64,000 bases of DNA from a virus. The position numbers and the translations under genes were made by a program. The notes beneath the pieces were generated by a model. That model did not search any database. It saw nothing but the letters and a program-made list of their open reading frames with translations, and had not been told where the DNA came from. Location of the stretch: positions 1-64,000 of IMG/VR virus record IMGVR_UViG_3300032249_000925; one strand, 5' to 3'. Of the stretch, positions 41,179-49,152 are shown piece after piece (position 1 is the stretch's first letter; the number at the start of each line of letters is the position of its first letter).

Positions 41179-41260
41179 TTATTTTTGCAATAGCCTATTT
41201 AGGTATTGCACAACCCCGGGCTATGTGCCCATAACACAATCTTGCTTTTAGGAGATTTCG

Positions 41261-41677
41261 ATGACTTTTGATGTTAGACTATTAAATCGTGCCCTGGTTG
41301 GGTTTGATGACTTTTTTAATGCTTTTGAAACACGCCATGCAAATCAGCTAAACACTAACTATCCTCCATATAATGTAATTAAATTTGGTGAAAATGACTA
41401 CATTATTGAAATGGCGGTCGCTGGTTTTAAACGTGATGAAATTACTATTGAACTAGAAAATGATGTGCTTAGTATTCGTGGTGTTAAACGCGATCAGAAA
41501 CCGGATACTGCACAGTATATATACCATGGACTAGGCAGTCGTGGATTTCAACGACAGTTTACACTGCATAATAACTTAGTAATAAAAGATGCCATCTTAG
41601 AAGATGGTATTCTTAAAGTACTAATCTTACACGTAATTCCAGAGGATAAAAAACCAAAACTAATTAAGATTAACTAA
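41261..41677 (+). CDS. Hsp20/IbpA small heat-shock protein
   Basis: 138 residues with an alpha-crystallin domain. YPPYNVIKFGENDYIIEMAVAGFKRDEITIELENDVLSIRG is the start, and the LEDGILKVLI strand plus the KPKLIKI end match IbpA-type proteins. An ATP-independent chaperone that holds aggregating proteins; phage copies are thought to aid capsid assembly. GGAG ribosome site. Confidence 0.9.
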   Translation: MTFDVRLLNRALVGFDDFFNAFETRHANQLNTNYPPYNVIKFGENDYIIEMAVAGFKRDEITIELENDVLSIRGVKRDQKPDTAQYIYHGLGSRGFQRQFTLHNNLVIKDAILEDGILKVLILHVIPEDKKPKLIKIN

Positions 41678-41686
41678 AAACTAATC

Positions 41687-41715
41687 TTGACAGGGCGGGT
41701 ATAATTTGTTATAAT
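41687..41715 (+). promoter_or_regulatory. rightward promoter
   Basis: TTGACA (41687-41692), 17-bp spacer, TATAAT (41710-41715); drives genes from 41737. Confidence 0.88.
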
Positions 41716-41736
41716 ATATCTTTATCGGAGAATATT

Positions 41737-41922
41737 ATGGCTGGTTATACCCGCGATTTTTTGATTCAAGCATATGTTAGTCGTTATGAACCACTAGGAT
41801 TGGAAGCAGTAGAATCGCTATATAAACTTGCTGAAGCAGCTTATACTAAGTACGGCAAAGATAAATTTCGTGCTTATGCAAGCCTTGACGCAGAAACCCT
41901 ACGAAAATACAAAGGAAAATAA
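41737..41922 (+). CDS. hypothetical protein, 61 residues
   Basis: Helical protein with a SRYEPLGLEAVESLYKLAEAAY segment and the ending KDKFRAYASLDAETLRKYKGK, a conserved phage family without known role. Confidence 0.65.
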   Translation: MAGYTRDFLIQAYVSRYEPLGLEAVESLYKLAEAAYTKYGKDKFRAYASLDAETLRKYKGK

Positions 41923-41923
41923 A

Positions 41924-42220
41924 ATGACTTATACACCTCAAGGTTGGATTGTTGTTGAAATTACAAGTGTTACAGGCGAAAAAATTGAAAAAGTTTTAGC
42001 TACTTGGGGCATTGATCAATGGAAGCTAAACAGCGGCAATAAGTACGCAGAAGAATTGCCAGACCGCTGGAAATTCCATGGCTATAGTGGTAGTATCTAT
42101 GTGTGCTATAAAGATAGCTATGGCACATCAGCATTTATACAAGATATTTACGACGACTTTGAACGTCAACTAAACCTAAGTGGAGGCAGTATTAAAATTG
42201 TAGACAAGTATAATGTTTGA
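41924..42220 (+). CDS. hypothetical protein, 98 residues
   Basis: Start at ATG 41924 (AAAGGA site), one base after the previous stop. Beta-rich with YTPQGWIVVEI and SGSIYVCYKDSYG. Function unknown. Overlaps the UV endonuclease start by 8 bases. Confidence 0.62.
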   Translation: MTYTPQGWIVVEITSVTGEKIEKVLATWGIDQWKLNSGNKYAEELPDRWKFHGYSGSIYVCYKDSYGTSAFIQDIYDDFERQLNLSGGSIKIVDKYNV

Positions 42221-43226
42221 TCAAACTGTGCAACGCATTGGTTTTGCCTGCAAAATTCAAGAATCGCAAGGCAAAGCTAATCCTAGCCTAAATACTAAAA
42301 CTACTACACTTACTTGGCTTAACAAACAAACACGCGATGTAGCAGTTGAGCGACTGTATGAAATTGCTGAACAAAATATTCAAGCACTACAACGTCAGCT
42401 TGTGTGGGTTGCTGCTCAACCAAAACACCTGCGTATGTTTAGATTGAGCAGCGATTTGCTGCCTGCGTATACTCATGAGGACTGGATGTGGGCCTACTTT
42501 GAACCTAGTATGGTTAAACTACTAGAAACTGGATTTGCAAAAGTAGGTGACTTAGCACGCAAACACGACATTAAAATCAGCTTTCACCCAGGTCAATTTT
42601 GTGTGTTAGCTAGTGAAAATCCCAATGTAGTAGAGAACTCAATTCAAGAATTCGAATATCACTGTGACATAATTCGTTACATGGGATATGGTCAACAATT
42701 TCAAGACTTTAAGTGCAATGTGCATATTGGCGGCAAGCTAGGTCCTGAAGGTATTAAACAAGCTGTGCGTAAACTTAGTCGCGAAGCACGCAACACACTA
42801 ACTATTGAAAATGCAGAATTTACGTGGGGCCTTGATGCCAGTCTTGAACTTGTGGATACTTGTGCTCTTGTTGTGGACATTCATCACCACTGGATTAACA
42901 CTGGTGAGTATTTGGATTGCAATGACCCTAAGCTAGAGCAAGTTTTAGAAAGCTGGCGCGGAGTCAGACCTACGCTACACTACAGTGTTAGCCGAGAAGA
43001 TCTACTCATTGATCATGATCCAAATGTCCTGCCCAATCTCAAAGAACTAAAGCTACAAGGATTTACTAGTGCTAAACTTAGAGCACATAGTGACTACTAC
43101 TGGAATAGTGCTGTTAATACCTGGGCTATGAGTTTTTTACCACGTTTTGACATTATGTGCGAGTCTAAAGAAAAGAATTTAGCCAGCCATGAATTTGCAA
43201 AATTTGCACTTGATTTTGCTTGCTAA
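42213..43226 (+). CDS. uvdE: UV damage endonuclease UvdE
   Basis: 337 residues. TIM-barrel motifs of UvdE/UvsE: FRLSSDLLP, SFHPGQFCVLAS, VHIGG, TIENAEFTWG, DIHHHWINTGE and RPTLHYSVSRE, giving the metal-binding His and Glu residues. It nicks 5' to pyrimidine dimers, a photolyase-independent repair. Fits a phage exposed to sunlight in surface water. Confidence 0.93.
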   Translation: MFDQTVQRIGFACKIQESQGKANPSLNTKTTTLTWLNKQTRDVAVERLYEIAEQNIQALQRQLVWVAAQPKHLRMFRLSSDLLPAYTHEDWMWAYFEPSMVKLLETGFAKVGDLARKHDIKISFHPGQFCVLASENPNVVENSIQEFEYHCDIIRYMGYGQQFQDFKCNVHIGGKLGPEGIKQAVRKLSREARNTLTIENAEFTWGLDASLELVDTCALVVDIHHHWINTGEYLDCNDPKLEQVLESWRGVRPTLHYSVSREDLLIDHDPNVLPNLKELKLQGFTSAKLRAHSDYYWNSAVNTWAMSFLPRFDIMCESKEKNLASHEFAKFALDFAC

Positions 43227-43238
43227 TTGTAGTATAAT
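43210..43238 (+). promoter_or_regulatory. rightward promoter at end of uvdE
   Basis: TTGATT (43210-43215), 17-bp spacer, TATAAT (43233-43238), overlapping the uvdE stop. Confidence 0.8.
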
Positions 43239-43244
43239 TTAAAT

Positions 43245-43342
43245 ATGCCCCTTGATCAAGGGAAAATCTGGTCGAGCAATTAGTTCGCGGCACATCCAGA
43301 CACGGCGGCTAAACCCTTAGGCCGCTACTAACAAAGCATTTT
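43245..43342 (+). promoter_or_regulatory. structured 5' leader
   Basis: About 100 bases between promoter and gene 43343. Contains the palindrome CCTTGATCAAGG, TCTGG/CCAGA closing pairs and a GCGGC...GCCGC hairpin whose 5' arm could alternatively pair with an earlier GCGGC-flanking segment. Could be a regulated leader; no known riboswitch consensus seen. Confidence 0.4.
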
Positions 43343-43942
43343 ATGGAACTAATTAACGATAGCGATGTTTGGATTAACTGTCCCACAGAGCACTTATGGG
43401 TATATGATAAACTTATTTTAGCAAAAAAGCTAGGATATAGTGCTGGTCCTGCTGGTATTTGTGTACCTAAAGCAGACTGGTATGTAGTAAGACCAATTAC
43501 TAATTGTCGTATGATGGGACTAGGCGCATATAGGGCTTGGTTAGTGCCGGACAAGGACACTATTCCAGATGGATATTTTTGGTGTGAATGGTTTAGTGGT
43601 AGACATATTACCATAGACTATAATTTTGGTCAACAAGGTTTAACAGCAGAAGGTATAAAATTTACTGGTTCCTTAAACAGATTTTCTAGTTGGGAAAAGA
43701 TTAAATACATTTACAAATTGCCAGATTGTTTGCAACAAGTAGCCAATGCTAGTAAGTGGTTAAACATTGAGTTAATTGATGGTAAGATTATTGAAGTACA
43801 CCTAAGATACAACGATGATTTTTCTGGACATAATGGTAGCATAATATGGCCTGTATGGGCGGACAAAAAAATTAGTCAGCCATCTAACACTAAATTTATA
43901 GAAAATGCCTGCGGCGCTAGACAGGGATTTTGGTATAAATAA
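43343..43942 (+). CDS. conserved hypothetical protein, 199 residues
   Basis: Contains KKLGYSAGPAGICVPKADWYVVRPITNCRMMGLGA, a block recurring in aquatic phage proteins and loosely ATP-grasp-like. The C-terminus has a DGKIIEVHLRYNDDF segment also reminiscent of ATP-grasp metal sites. Function not established. Confidence 0.62.
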   Translation: MELINDSDVWINCPTEHLWVYDKLILAKKLGYSAGPAGICVPKADWYVVRPITNCRMMGLGAYRAWLVPDKDTIPDGYFWCEWFSGRHITIDYNFGQQGLTAEGIKFTGSLNRFSSWEKIKYIYKLPDCLQQVANASKWLNIELIDGKIIEVHLRYNDDFSGHNGSIIWPVWADKKISQPSNTKFIENACGARQGFWYK

Positions 43943-43952
43943 AGGACATAAC

Positions 43953-44276
43953 ATGAGTCGTACACTAAAAGACAAAAAATGGAAACTTAAATTTCCTGAA
44001 TTAGACTATAGATTTGATAGCATTAAAATTACTAGCGATAATAGTTATAGTATTAGGTATATTCAACTACCTGGTGTAAAGCCCAAAAAGAAACGAGAAT
44101 TAGATACTGATTGGCACTGGCTTAATACAACGCCTAGTTGGTGGACTCGCCTAACCATGAATCGTCCACAGCGTCGTGCAGGACATATGTGGGAACAAAA
44201 AGTTTTACTAGAAACTGATTTAGAAATAACTGATCCTCCTGGTGTGGGACATAAACCGCACGTATATTATTATTAA
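43953..44276 (+). CDS. conserved hypothetical protein, 107 residues
   Basis: Start at ATG 43953 (AAAGGA). WHWLNTTPSWWTRLTMNRPQRRAGHMWEQ is a widespread phage motif of unknown function; basic and Trp-rich, perhaps RNA/DNA-binding. Stop lies 2 bases before tRNA-Ser. Confidence 0.68.
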   Translation: MSRTLKDKKWKLKFPELDYRFDSIKITSDNSYSIRYIQLPGVKPKKKRELDTDWHWLNTTPSWWTRLTMNRPQRRAGHMWEQKVLLETDLEITDPPGVGHKPHVYYY

Positions 44277-44278
44277 TT

Positions 44279-44370
44279 AGAGAGTTGGCTGAGCGGCCGA
44301 AGGCAGCGGTTTGCTAAACCGTCGTATGCAGCGATGTGTACCGTGGGTTCGAATCCCACACTCTCTGCCA
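44279..44370 (+). tRNA. tRNA-Ser(GCT)
   Basis: 92 nt, encoded CCA. Acceptor AGAGAGT pairs with ACTCTCT; anticodon loop TTGCTAA on a GCGGT/ACCGT stem gives anticodon GCU; long variable arm as in serine tRNAs; T arm GTGGG-TTCGAAT-CCCAC. Confidence 0.95.
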
Positions 44371-44378
44371 CAAATACT

Positions 44379-44690
44379 ATGAGCAGTAAAAGACAACAAG
44401 TAACAGCAATTATATACGACAAACGTGGGCGCGTGCTTAGCGTTGGACAGAATAGCTACATAAAGTCGCATCCTGTTCAAGCTCGGCACGCTAAACGCGT
44501 TGGTAAAGAACACCATATTTATCTACACGCAGAAATTGCAGCTATTACCCGTTGCCAAGACATTAGTCGTGCACACAAAATATTCGTTACTAGATATGAT
44601 GCTAATGGCAATCCTACCCTAGCCAAGCCCTGTGAAATATGTTGCAGCGCTATTAGTGTTACACCAATTAAAATTATAGAACATACTTAG
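44379..44690 (+). CDS. cytidine/dCMP deaminase-like protein
   Basis: 103 residues from ATG 44379. Zinc deaminase motifs: HAEIAAI (His-Ala-Glu) and PCEICCSAI (PCxxC). Shorter than typical dCMP deaminases, closer to a bare CDA core. With ThyX it would channel deoxycytidine nucleotides to dTMP; an editing role is less likely. Confidence 0.8.
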   Translation: MSSKRQQVTAIIYDKRGRVLSVGQNSYIKSHPVQARHAKRVGKEHHIYLHAEIAAITRCQDISRAHKIFVTRYDANGNPTLAKPCEICCSAISVTPIKIIEHT

Positions 44691-44699
44691 GAGAGCACT

Positions 44700-44951
44700 A
44701 TGCCATGTATGCGATGCAGCAATGGTAAATATAAATACGGCGAACATGGCGACTGTATGTTTGATACACTAGCTAAATGTAAAGCGGCCGCGGCCGCTAT
44801 TCATATTAGTGAACCAGGACCACATGGTCCAATACCAGCAGGAAAAGATATGACACCAGTTCAACCTGTACAGCCCACAAACCCTATGCATGACCCAATG
44901 TGTCAATGTGCTGGGTGTAAGGGTATGTATCCTAAATATCCCACAAAATAA
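44700..44951 (+). CDS. Cys- and Pro-rich small protein, 83 residues
   Basis: MPCMRCSNGKYKYGEHGDC resembles a short motif in aquatic phage proteins; the middle is Pro-rich and the end has CQCAGCKG. Likely metal-binding; function unknown. Confidence 0.6.
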   Translation: MPCMRCSNGKYKYGEHGDCMFDTLAKCKAAAAAIHISEPGPHGPIPAGKDMTPVQPVQPTNPMHDPMCQCAGCKGMYPKYPTK

Positions 44952-44953
44952 TC

Positions 44954-45268
44954 ATGGACGCGTATACACAAAAAATTAGTGAGTACAATACTGCACTAGA
45001 TAAGATTATTGAAAAAGCTCAAAACCTAAAACGCGGCGATAGTGTAAGCTGGAACAGCAGCGGCGGCACAGCACGCGGAAAGATTACTAAAATAATTACT
45101 AGTGGCAGCGAGCAAGTACCAAATAGTAGTTTTAAAATTACTGGCACTGAGGAAGATCCCGGCGCTCTTATCAGAGTTTACGCTAAAGATGGTGATGTAT
45201 ACAAACCTACAGATACAATTGTAGGACATAAAGTAAAAACTTTAACAAAAATACCTAATCTAGATTAA
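44954..45268 (+). CDS. HVA1/TUDOR-like (DUF2945) protein
   Basis: 104 residues. LKRGDSVSWNSSGGTARGKITKI and KPTDTIVGHKVKTLTKI are characteristic of the hypervirulence-associated TUDOR domain family found in bacteria and phages. Helical N-terminal extension. Role unknown. Confidence 0.78.
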   Translation: MDAYTQKISEYNTALDKIIEKAQNLKRGDSVSWNSSGGTARGKITKIITSGSEQVPNSSFKITGTEEDPGALIRVYAKDGDVYKPTDTIVGHKVKTLTKIPNLD

Positions 45269-45278
45269 AGGAACTAAC

Positions 45279-45464
45279 ATGATCAGATATGAACAAGTAG
45301 AAAGTTATGTAGATGAAATGCCAGAAAAACCGCCTAATCCTAAAACAGGGCGAGATGAAGACGACATGCCACAAGGCGGTGCAGAAACCATGCAAATCAA
45401 CATTGTTGACCGCGGTGGAGTTACACACGAAGGCGATATGGGTCGCCTAGGCAAAAGCGAATAA
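45279..45464 (+). CDS. hypothetical acidic protein, 61 residues
   Basis: Pro/Glu/Gly-rich, probably disordered (EMPEKPPNPKTGRDEDDMPQ). Follows the HVA1 gene by 10 bases with an AAAGGAA ribosome site. No family. Confidence 0.55.
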   Translation: MIRYEQVESYVDEMPEKPPNPKTGRDEDDMPQGGAETMQINIVDRGGVTHEGDMGRLGKSE

Positions 45465-45504
45465 GCCTTAATTATTTGCAACACACAACACACAAGGATA
45501 TAAT

Positions 45505-45732
45505 ATGAATCCCTTTGAATTACGAACAAAATTACTAGAGATGGCCACAGACCATCTTAAACGTCAACATGAAATTAACTGCGACTTTGCCAAAGAAAGT
45601 TTTTCGCAGATGATTAAAACTGGTCAAGCTATTCAACAAGACTATCAAAAGTATATGCCTAAAATGTATACTTTTGAAGATGTGGTTAGCGAAGCACAAA
45701 AGCTATACGGGTTTGTCAATAATGCTAAGTAA
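45505..45732 (+). CDS. hypothetical protein, 75 residues
   Basis: Helical, starting MNPFELRTKLLEMATDHLKRQ and ending EDVVSEAQKLYGFV; resembles a family seen in T4-like aquatic phages. Overlaps the next gene by 11 bases. Confidence 0.62.
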   Translation: MNPFELRTKLLEMATDHLKRQHEINCDFAKESFSQMIKTGQAIQQDYQKYMPKMYTFEDVVSEAQKLYGFVNNAK

Positions 45733-45883
45733 ATTGTGGCATAACCTACAGCAGCTATTTAAACCTTATGATCTTGACGATTATATCCGTGATTGTGACC
45801 CTAAAGACATTATGGAGCTAGAAGCTCGTATGCGTAACTGGGAACGCTACCAGCACGGCATGGATTTTCGTAACAGCTATTGA
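45722..45883 (+). CDS. DUF3563-like small protein
   Basis: 53 residues from ATG 45722. YDLDDYIRDCDPKDIMELEARMRNWE is close to the DUF3563 pattern of short helical proteobacterial proteins. Function unknown. Confidence 0.55.
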   Translation: MLSKLWHNLQQLFKPYDLDDYIRDCDPKDIMELEARMRNWERYQHGMDFRNSY

Positions 45884-45892
45884 GATAATACA

Positions 45893-46027
45893 ATGAATAA
45901 ATATGAATGTGAAGTTTGTGGCAATGTGCATGACGAAGCAGTAGACGGCAAGTGGGACGAGTTACCACAGTTCTACTTGTGCCCTGAATGTGGATGCCAC
46001 AAAGACGAATACTTTTTAGTAGAGTAA
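45893..46027 (+). CDS. rubredoxin-like iron protein, 44 residues
   Basis: YECEVCGNVHDE ... LPQFYLCPECGCHKDEYFLVE has both rubredoxin knuckles (Cys6-Cys9 and Cys30-Cys33) in the usual Y-x-C-x2-C-G and C-P-x-C-G setting. It lacks about 8-10 central residues of a standard 52-54-residue rubredoxin. It should bind one iron and carry single electrons, perhaps for ThyX, desaturase or stress enzymes. Followed by a terminator. Confidence 0.75.
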   Translation: MNKYECEVCGNVHDEAVDGKWDELPQFYLCPECGCHKDEYFLVE

Positions 46028-46028
46028 T

Positions 46029-46063
46029 AAAAGCCGCAAGTTAACCGCTTGCGGCTTTTATTT
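46029..46063 (+). terminator. intrinsic terminator
   Basis: AAAAGCCGCAAG ... CTTGCGGCTTTT stem and TATTTT tail. Confidence 0.9.
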
Positions 46064-46181
46064 TGACTATTTAATTTATAACTAGTAATGTGACAAGTTT
46101 TGTCGTATAGAAATAAAATTATAATTTTTAAGAAAATATTCGCACAAAAACACGTATAATTTTGGTAAAAAAATTAAGACA

Positions 46182-46210
46182 TTGACTTTTAATGCTCAAC
46201 ACTGTATAAT
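46182..46210 (+). promoter_or_regulatory. rightward promoter for virion-like genes
   Basis: TTGACT (46182-46187), 17-bp spacer, TATAAT (46205-46210). Followed by a roughly 110-base leader with a hairpin AGATAATA/TATTATCT. Confidence 0.85.
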
Positions 46211-46326
46211 ATTAAAAGTTACAAAAATAATAACTAACTAGCATAGTTGGTTAAACACCAGATAATACTTGTTAGTATTATCTATTATTATAAACCCTAA
46301 AAAATAATAATAACAAGGGGAATATT

Positions 46327-47091
46327 ATGGCAGAAGTTTTAAGCCCAGGTGGCATGATGATGGCTGGCGGAGACGGCGGTCTTGGTTTTGGTAGTGGTGG
46401 TGGTTTAATTGGTGGTCTTATTCTTGGCAGCCTACTACGTAACAATGGCAATCTACTTGGCAACGACGGCGCAGCTGCAGGTGGTGCAGTATTACGTAGC
46501 CCTCCAGAACAAGTAACAGCAAATATGTCACTAATGCAAAGCATTGGTCAAGTTGACAAAGCAGTAGCTGTTAGTACAGCTGCAATGGAAGCTAGTCAAG
46601 CTAATCAAAGTATTGGCCTTACTAATCAATTTAATAGCGTAACAGGTTCATTAGCAACTCGTGTTGAAGGTGTTAAAGATACAGTTAACAGTAATAGTGT
46701 TGCACTAATGCAGCAACTTAACACAGTTAACACAAATCTGTTAACTGGTTTTAATCAAACACAACAAGTTGTTCAAAATGATGGTGATAAAACTCGTGCA
46801 CTAATTACTGCACAGTACGAAGCTACACTTAATCGTCAGCTTTCAGACGCTAATGCAGCAGTTATTGCGCTACAAAATCGTTTTGAAAATGCTGAACGTG
46901 CACGCGGTATTGAAGTTAATACAACTACTACCGTTAATCAAATGCAGCAACAAACTCAACAGCAACAACAATATGGCCATTTAGCAAATCTAATTTACGG
47001 ATTAGGTCAAAACATTACTAACGGCGCAATTAACGTTGGTAGCGGAACACTTACCGCCAACCCAACTAACACAAATACAAGCATTCGGTAA
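46327..47091 (+). CDS. Gly-rich, coiled-coil protein (putative virion-associated)
   Basis: 254 residues: Gly/Met-rich N-terminus (residues 1-60), hydrophobic GGGLIGGLILGSLL segment, then a long helical region rich in Asn, Gln, Thr and Val, with a Q-rich patch near residue 215. Codon use and leader suggest high expression. Followed by a terminator and three fibre-like genes. No family recognised; internal virion or appendage protein is a guess. Confidence 0.6.
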   Translation: MAEVLSPGGMMMAGGDGGLGFGSGGGLIGGLILGSLLRNNGNLLGNDGAAAGGAVLRSPPEQVTANMSLMQSIGQVDKAVAVSTAAMEASQANQSIGLTNQFNSVTGSLATRVEGVKDTVNSNSVALMQQLNTVNTNLLTGFNQTQQVVQNDGDKTRALITAQYEATLNRQLSDANAAVIALQNRFENAERARGIEVNTTTTVNQMQQQTQQQQQYGHLANLIYGLGQNITNGAINVGSGTLTANPTNTNTSIR

Positions 47092-47107
47092 TCCTGAAGC
47101 AAGTAAA

Positions 47108-47142
47108 CAGCCCCTTCAGTCAAAAGCTTTAGGGGCTTTTTT
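47108..47142 (+). terminator. intrinsic terminator
   Basis: AGCCCCT ... AGGGGCT stem followed by TTTTT. Confidence 0.88.
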
Positions 47143-47156
47143 ATAAGGATTACAAA

Positions 47157-47654
47157 ATGGCTCAACAGCAACAACAACGACAAGGAATGCCTTTTGGTTT
47201 TCCTATGACTCCTTATATAGCACCAGGAGCCCCAATTATACCGCCTTGGTGCCCTCCGCCTTTTCCAGATCATGATCTATTTATTAGATATAATCCACCT
47301 GGACCTCCCGGCCCGCCCGGACCCGAAGGCCCGCCAGGCCCGCCTGGACCACAGGGTCCCCCTGGTTCGCTGGCAAACTTGCCGGTTACCTTAGTAGATT
47401 CGGCAACTTATGCTGCTAGTAATGATGACTACTTTATTGGAGTAATTTTTGATGGCAGCACTACAATTACTTTGCCCGTTGGTACTCTTGGTAAAATATT
47501 TATTATCAAGGATAGCACGGGCGATGCACTGGCTAATCCAATTACGGTGGTTGCGCTTGCTAGTACCATTGATGGTGCGGCAAACTACATAATTGATTCG
47601 CCTTGGGGCTCCATTGGCCTTATATACAATGGAATTGAATGGAACGTAACTTAA
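47157..47654 (+). CDS. collagen-like fibre protein
   Basis: 165 residues. A Pro-rich head, then about eight Gly-X-Y collagen triplets (GPPGPPGPEGPPGPPGPQGP; residues about 46-66), which form a trimeric stalk. A C-terminal beta domain ending GLIYNGIEWNVT follows. The same C-terminal fold recurs in the next two genes (NDDYFIG, ITLPVGTLGKIFIIK, TIDG). Probably a trimeric head or tail fibre. Confidence 0.82.
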   Translation: MAQQQQQRQGMPFGFPMTPYIAPGAPIIPPWCPPPFPDHDLFIRYNPPGPPGPPGPEGPPGPPGPQGPPGSLANLPVTLVDSATYAASNDDYFIGVIFDGSTTITLPVGTLGKIFIIKDSTGDALANPITVVALASTIDGAANYIIDSPWGSIGLIYNGIEWNVT

Positions 47655-47679
47655 CAGCCTGATAAAAAGGAATAATAAA

Positions 47680-48084
47680 ATGGCTTTTAATTCTCCCTTA
47701 GCTTCACCCACCAGTTATGGTGTGGTTGAAATCGGTACCGGTATTTCAGTAACCAACGGTGTGATCTCGGTCGCGCCAAATGGTCAAGTAAATACTTTTC
47801 TTGTCAACAACGCAGCTAGTCCATATACACTAGACAGTGCAGGCACTACACCTAACTACTATCTTGGAGTTGTAGGAACTGGTGCTGCTATTACTATCAA
47901 CCTTACAGCCGGAGTAGATGGCCGTGAAGTTGTAATTAAATCTGAAGCTACTAATACTAGTGACATTACAATTGTGCCTAACGGTGCAGAAACAATTGAA
48001 AATGCTGCTACATACCCAATCTTAGCTGTTACCGATGGTAGTGTAACGCTAGTTTTCCGTGGATCAAACTGGAACGCAGTTTAA
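47680..48084 (+). CDS. fibre-like protein, paralogue 2
   Basis: 134 residues. N-terminal SYGVVEIGTGISVTNGVISV is a phage fibre-type repeat. The C-terminal beta domain (NYYLGVVGTG, ITINLTAGVDGREVVIK, TLVFRGSNWNAV) matches that of the collagen-like gene. Likely trimeric decoration or fibre head. Confidence 0.72.
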   Translation: MAFNSPLASPTSYGVVEIGTGISVTNGVISVAPNGQVNTFLVNNAASPYTLDSAGTTPNYYLGVVGTGAAITINLTAGVDGREVVIKSEATNTSDITIVPNGAETIENAATYPILAVTDGSVTLVFRGSNWNAV

Positions 48085-48100
48085 TTAACCGGGGGTTAGT

Positions 48101-48574
48101 ATGAGTTATACCAGACCCCCAGCATCTACCCTTGCAGGTGTTGCCTTAAAGCAGACACCTGCTCCCAGTACTCAGGCCTTAGTTCCTGTAGTATTAGATG
48201 CTGAAATTGCTACTGCTGGGCAACTTGGTGTTGTACAAGTAGGCAGTGGTTTATCAATTACTCCGCAAGGAGTATTAAGTGCTACGACTAGTAGCAGCTT
48301 ATTTGCAGTAAAAATAGTTTCTGCAAATTACATGGTAGTTGCTAATGACTATTATATTGGCGCTATTAAAAAAGATATTACCATAACACTTCCCCTAGGT
48401 GTAACTGGTAAAGTATATGTAGTAAAAAACGAAGAAAATGGCGAAATTACCGTAACTGGTAGTGCTGGCCAAAAAATAGACGGCAGTGTTTCTGAAAAAT
48501 TAAGTACCAATAAATCACTAATGGTTATATTTAATGGTACTGAGTGGCAATCTATTGCCAAAAATAATAGTTAA
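48101..48574 (+). CDS. fibre-like protein, paralogue 3
   Basis: 157 residues. GQLGVVQVGSGLSITPQGVL parallels paralogue 2, and NDYYIGAIKKDITITLPLGVTGKVYVVK plus MVIFNGTEWQS parallel both. Tandem duplication and divergence of one fibre module; perhaps heterotrimers or alternative receptor binders. Confidence 0.72.
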   Translation: MSYTRPPASTLAGVALKQTPAPSTQALVPVVLDAEIATAGQLGVVQVGSGLSITPQGVLSATTSSSLFAVKIVSANYMVVANDYYIGAIKKDITITLPLGVTGKVYVVKNEENGEITVTGSAGQKIDGSVSEKLSTNKSLMVIFNGTEWQSIAKNNS

Positions 48575-48594
48575 CCCTTTAACCTTAAATTAAA

Positions 48595-48786
48595 ATGTTT
48601 ACCAACGATATTTCTAGCCTAACAGTTAATCAAATTAGCGCAGTTGAAAGCGCAGTTGAATCCCTAGACGACTTAATTGAATCTACTACCACTTTTGTTA
48701 AACAAGGTGGTCAAAGTTACAGAACTTTTTTAGAAGATCGCAAACAAGTAATTGCAAAAATCTTTAATTTACCAAACTGCAAATAG
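48595..48786 (+). CDS. hypothetical helical protein, 63 residues
   Basis: Starts MFTNDISSLTVNQISAVESAV; amphipathic helix, then FVKQGGQSYRTFLEDRK. Last gene before a promoter. Function unknown. Confidence 0.58.
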   Translation: MFTNDISSLTVNQISAVESAVESLDDLIESTTTFVKQGGQSYRTFLEDRKQVIAKIFNLPNCK

Positions 48787-48801
48787 ACAAAAATTTTCAA
48801 C

Positions 48802-48830
48802 TTGAAATTTGCTAATGATTAGGGTATAAT
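48802..48830 (+). promoter_or_regulatory. rightward promoter for 48866 and tmRNA
   Basis: TTGAAA (48802-48807), 17-bp spacer, TATAAT (48825-48830). Confidence 0.82.
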
Positions 48831-48865
48831 ACTTATTCTATGGGAAATTTTAACACAGCAAAACT

Positions 48866-49081
48866 ATGCAAAAACCAAACCGCTTTGATTTTGAGCAACA
48901 AATGATGGATTGCTGGGGTGTAGTAGATGACATTAAAACCATCTACTATCTCCAAGACTTGCGAGATAGTACAGAAGACGAAATGCAGAATTTACTGCTA
49001 GGTTTGTTTACAATGTATCAGGTCAAGTTTGAAATTTTGCAAAAAATGTTTGAGGACTTGGTTCACAGCAAACAGTTGTAA
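48866..49081 (+). CDS. conserved hypothetical protein, 71 residues
   Basis: Acidic helical protein, FDFEQQMMDCWGVVDDIKTIYY... then MQNLLLGLFTMYQVKFEILQKMFEDL. This family occurs in many large phages. Directly upstream of the tmRNA locus, so co-transcribed with it. Confidence 0.65.
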   Translation: MQKPNRFDFEQQMMDCWGVVDDIKTIYYLQDLRDSTEDEMQNLLLGLFTMYQVKFEILQKMFEDLVHSKQL

Positions 49082-49087
49082 ACGGGT

Positions 49088-49113
49088 AGCTACTTGGCAA
49101 TACTGTCAAGTAG
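49088..49113 (+). other. hairpin upstream of tmRNA
   Basis: GCTACTTG/CAAGTAGC stem with a 10-base loop; may terminate the upstream gene or belong to the pre-tmRNA. Confidence 0.6.
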
Positions 49114-49115
49114 CA

Positions 49116-49152
49116 CCATACCAAAGCCTAGTTTATCTGGGCTTTGGTATGG
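49116..49152 (+). other. 13-bp perfect hairpin at 5' border of tmRNA
   Basis: Arms CCATACCAAAGCC (49116-49128) and GGCTTTGGTATGG (49140-49152). No T tract follows, so it looks more like a processing signal or tmRNA helix than a terminator. Confidence 0.7.

Noticed and set aside
43245-43342. tRNA or tRNA-like element in the leader
   Set aside because: No T arm, anticodon arm or acceptor pairing can be drawn.
44379-44690. Start of the deaminase gene inside tRNA-Ser (upstream Met at 44334)
   Set aside because: The upstream codons are tRNA sequence; the ATG at 44379 gives the normal deaminase core.
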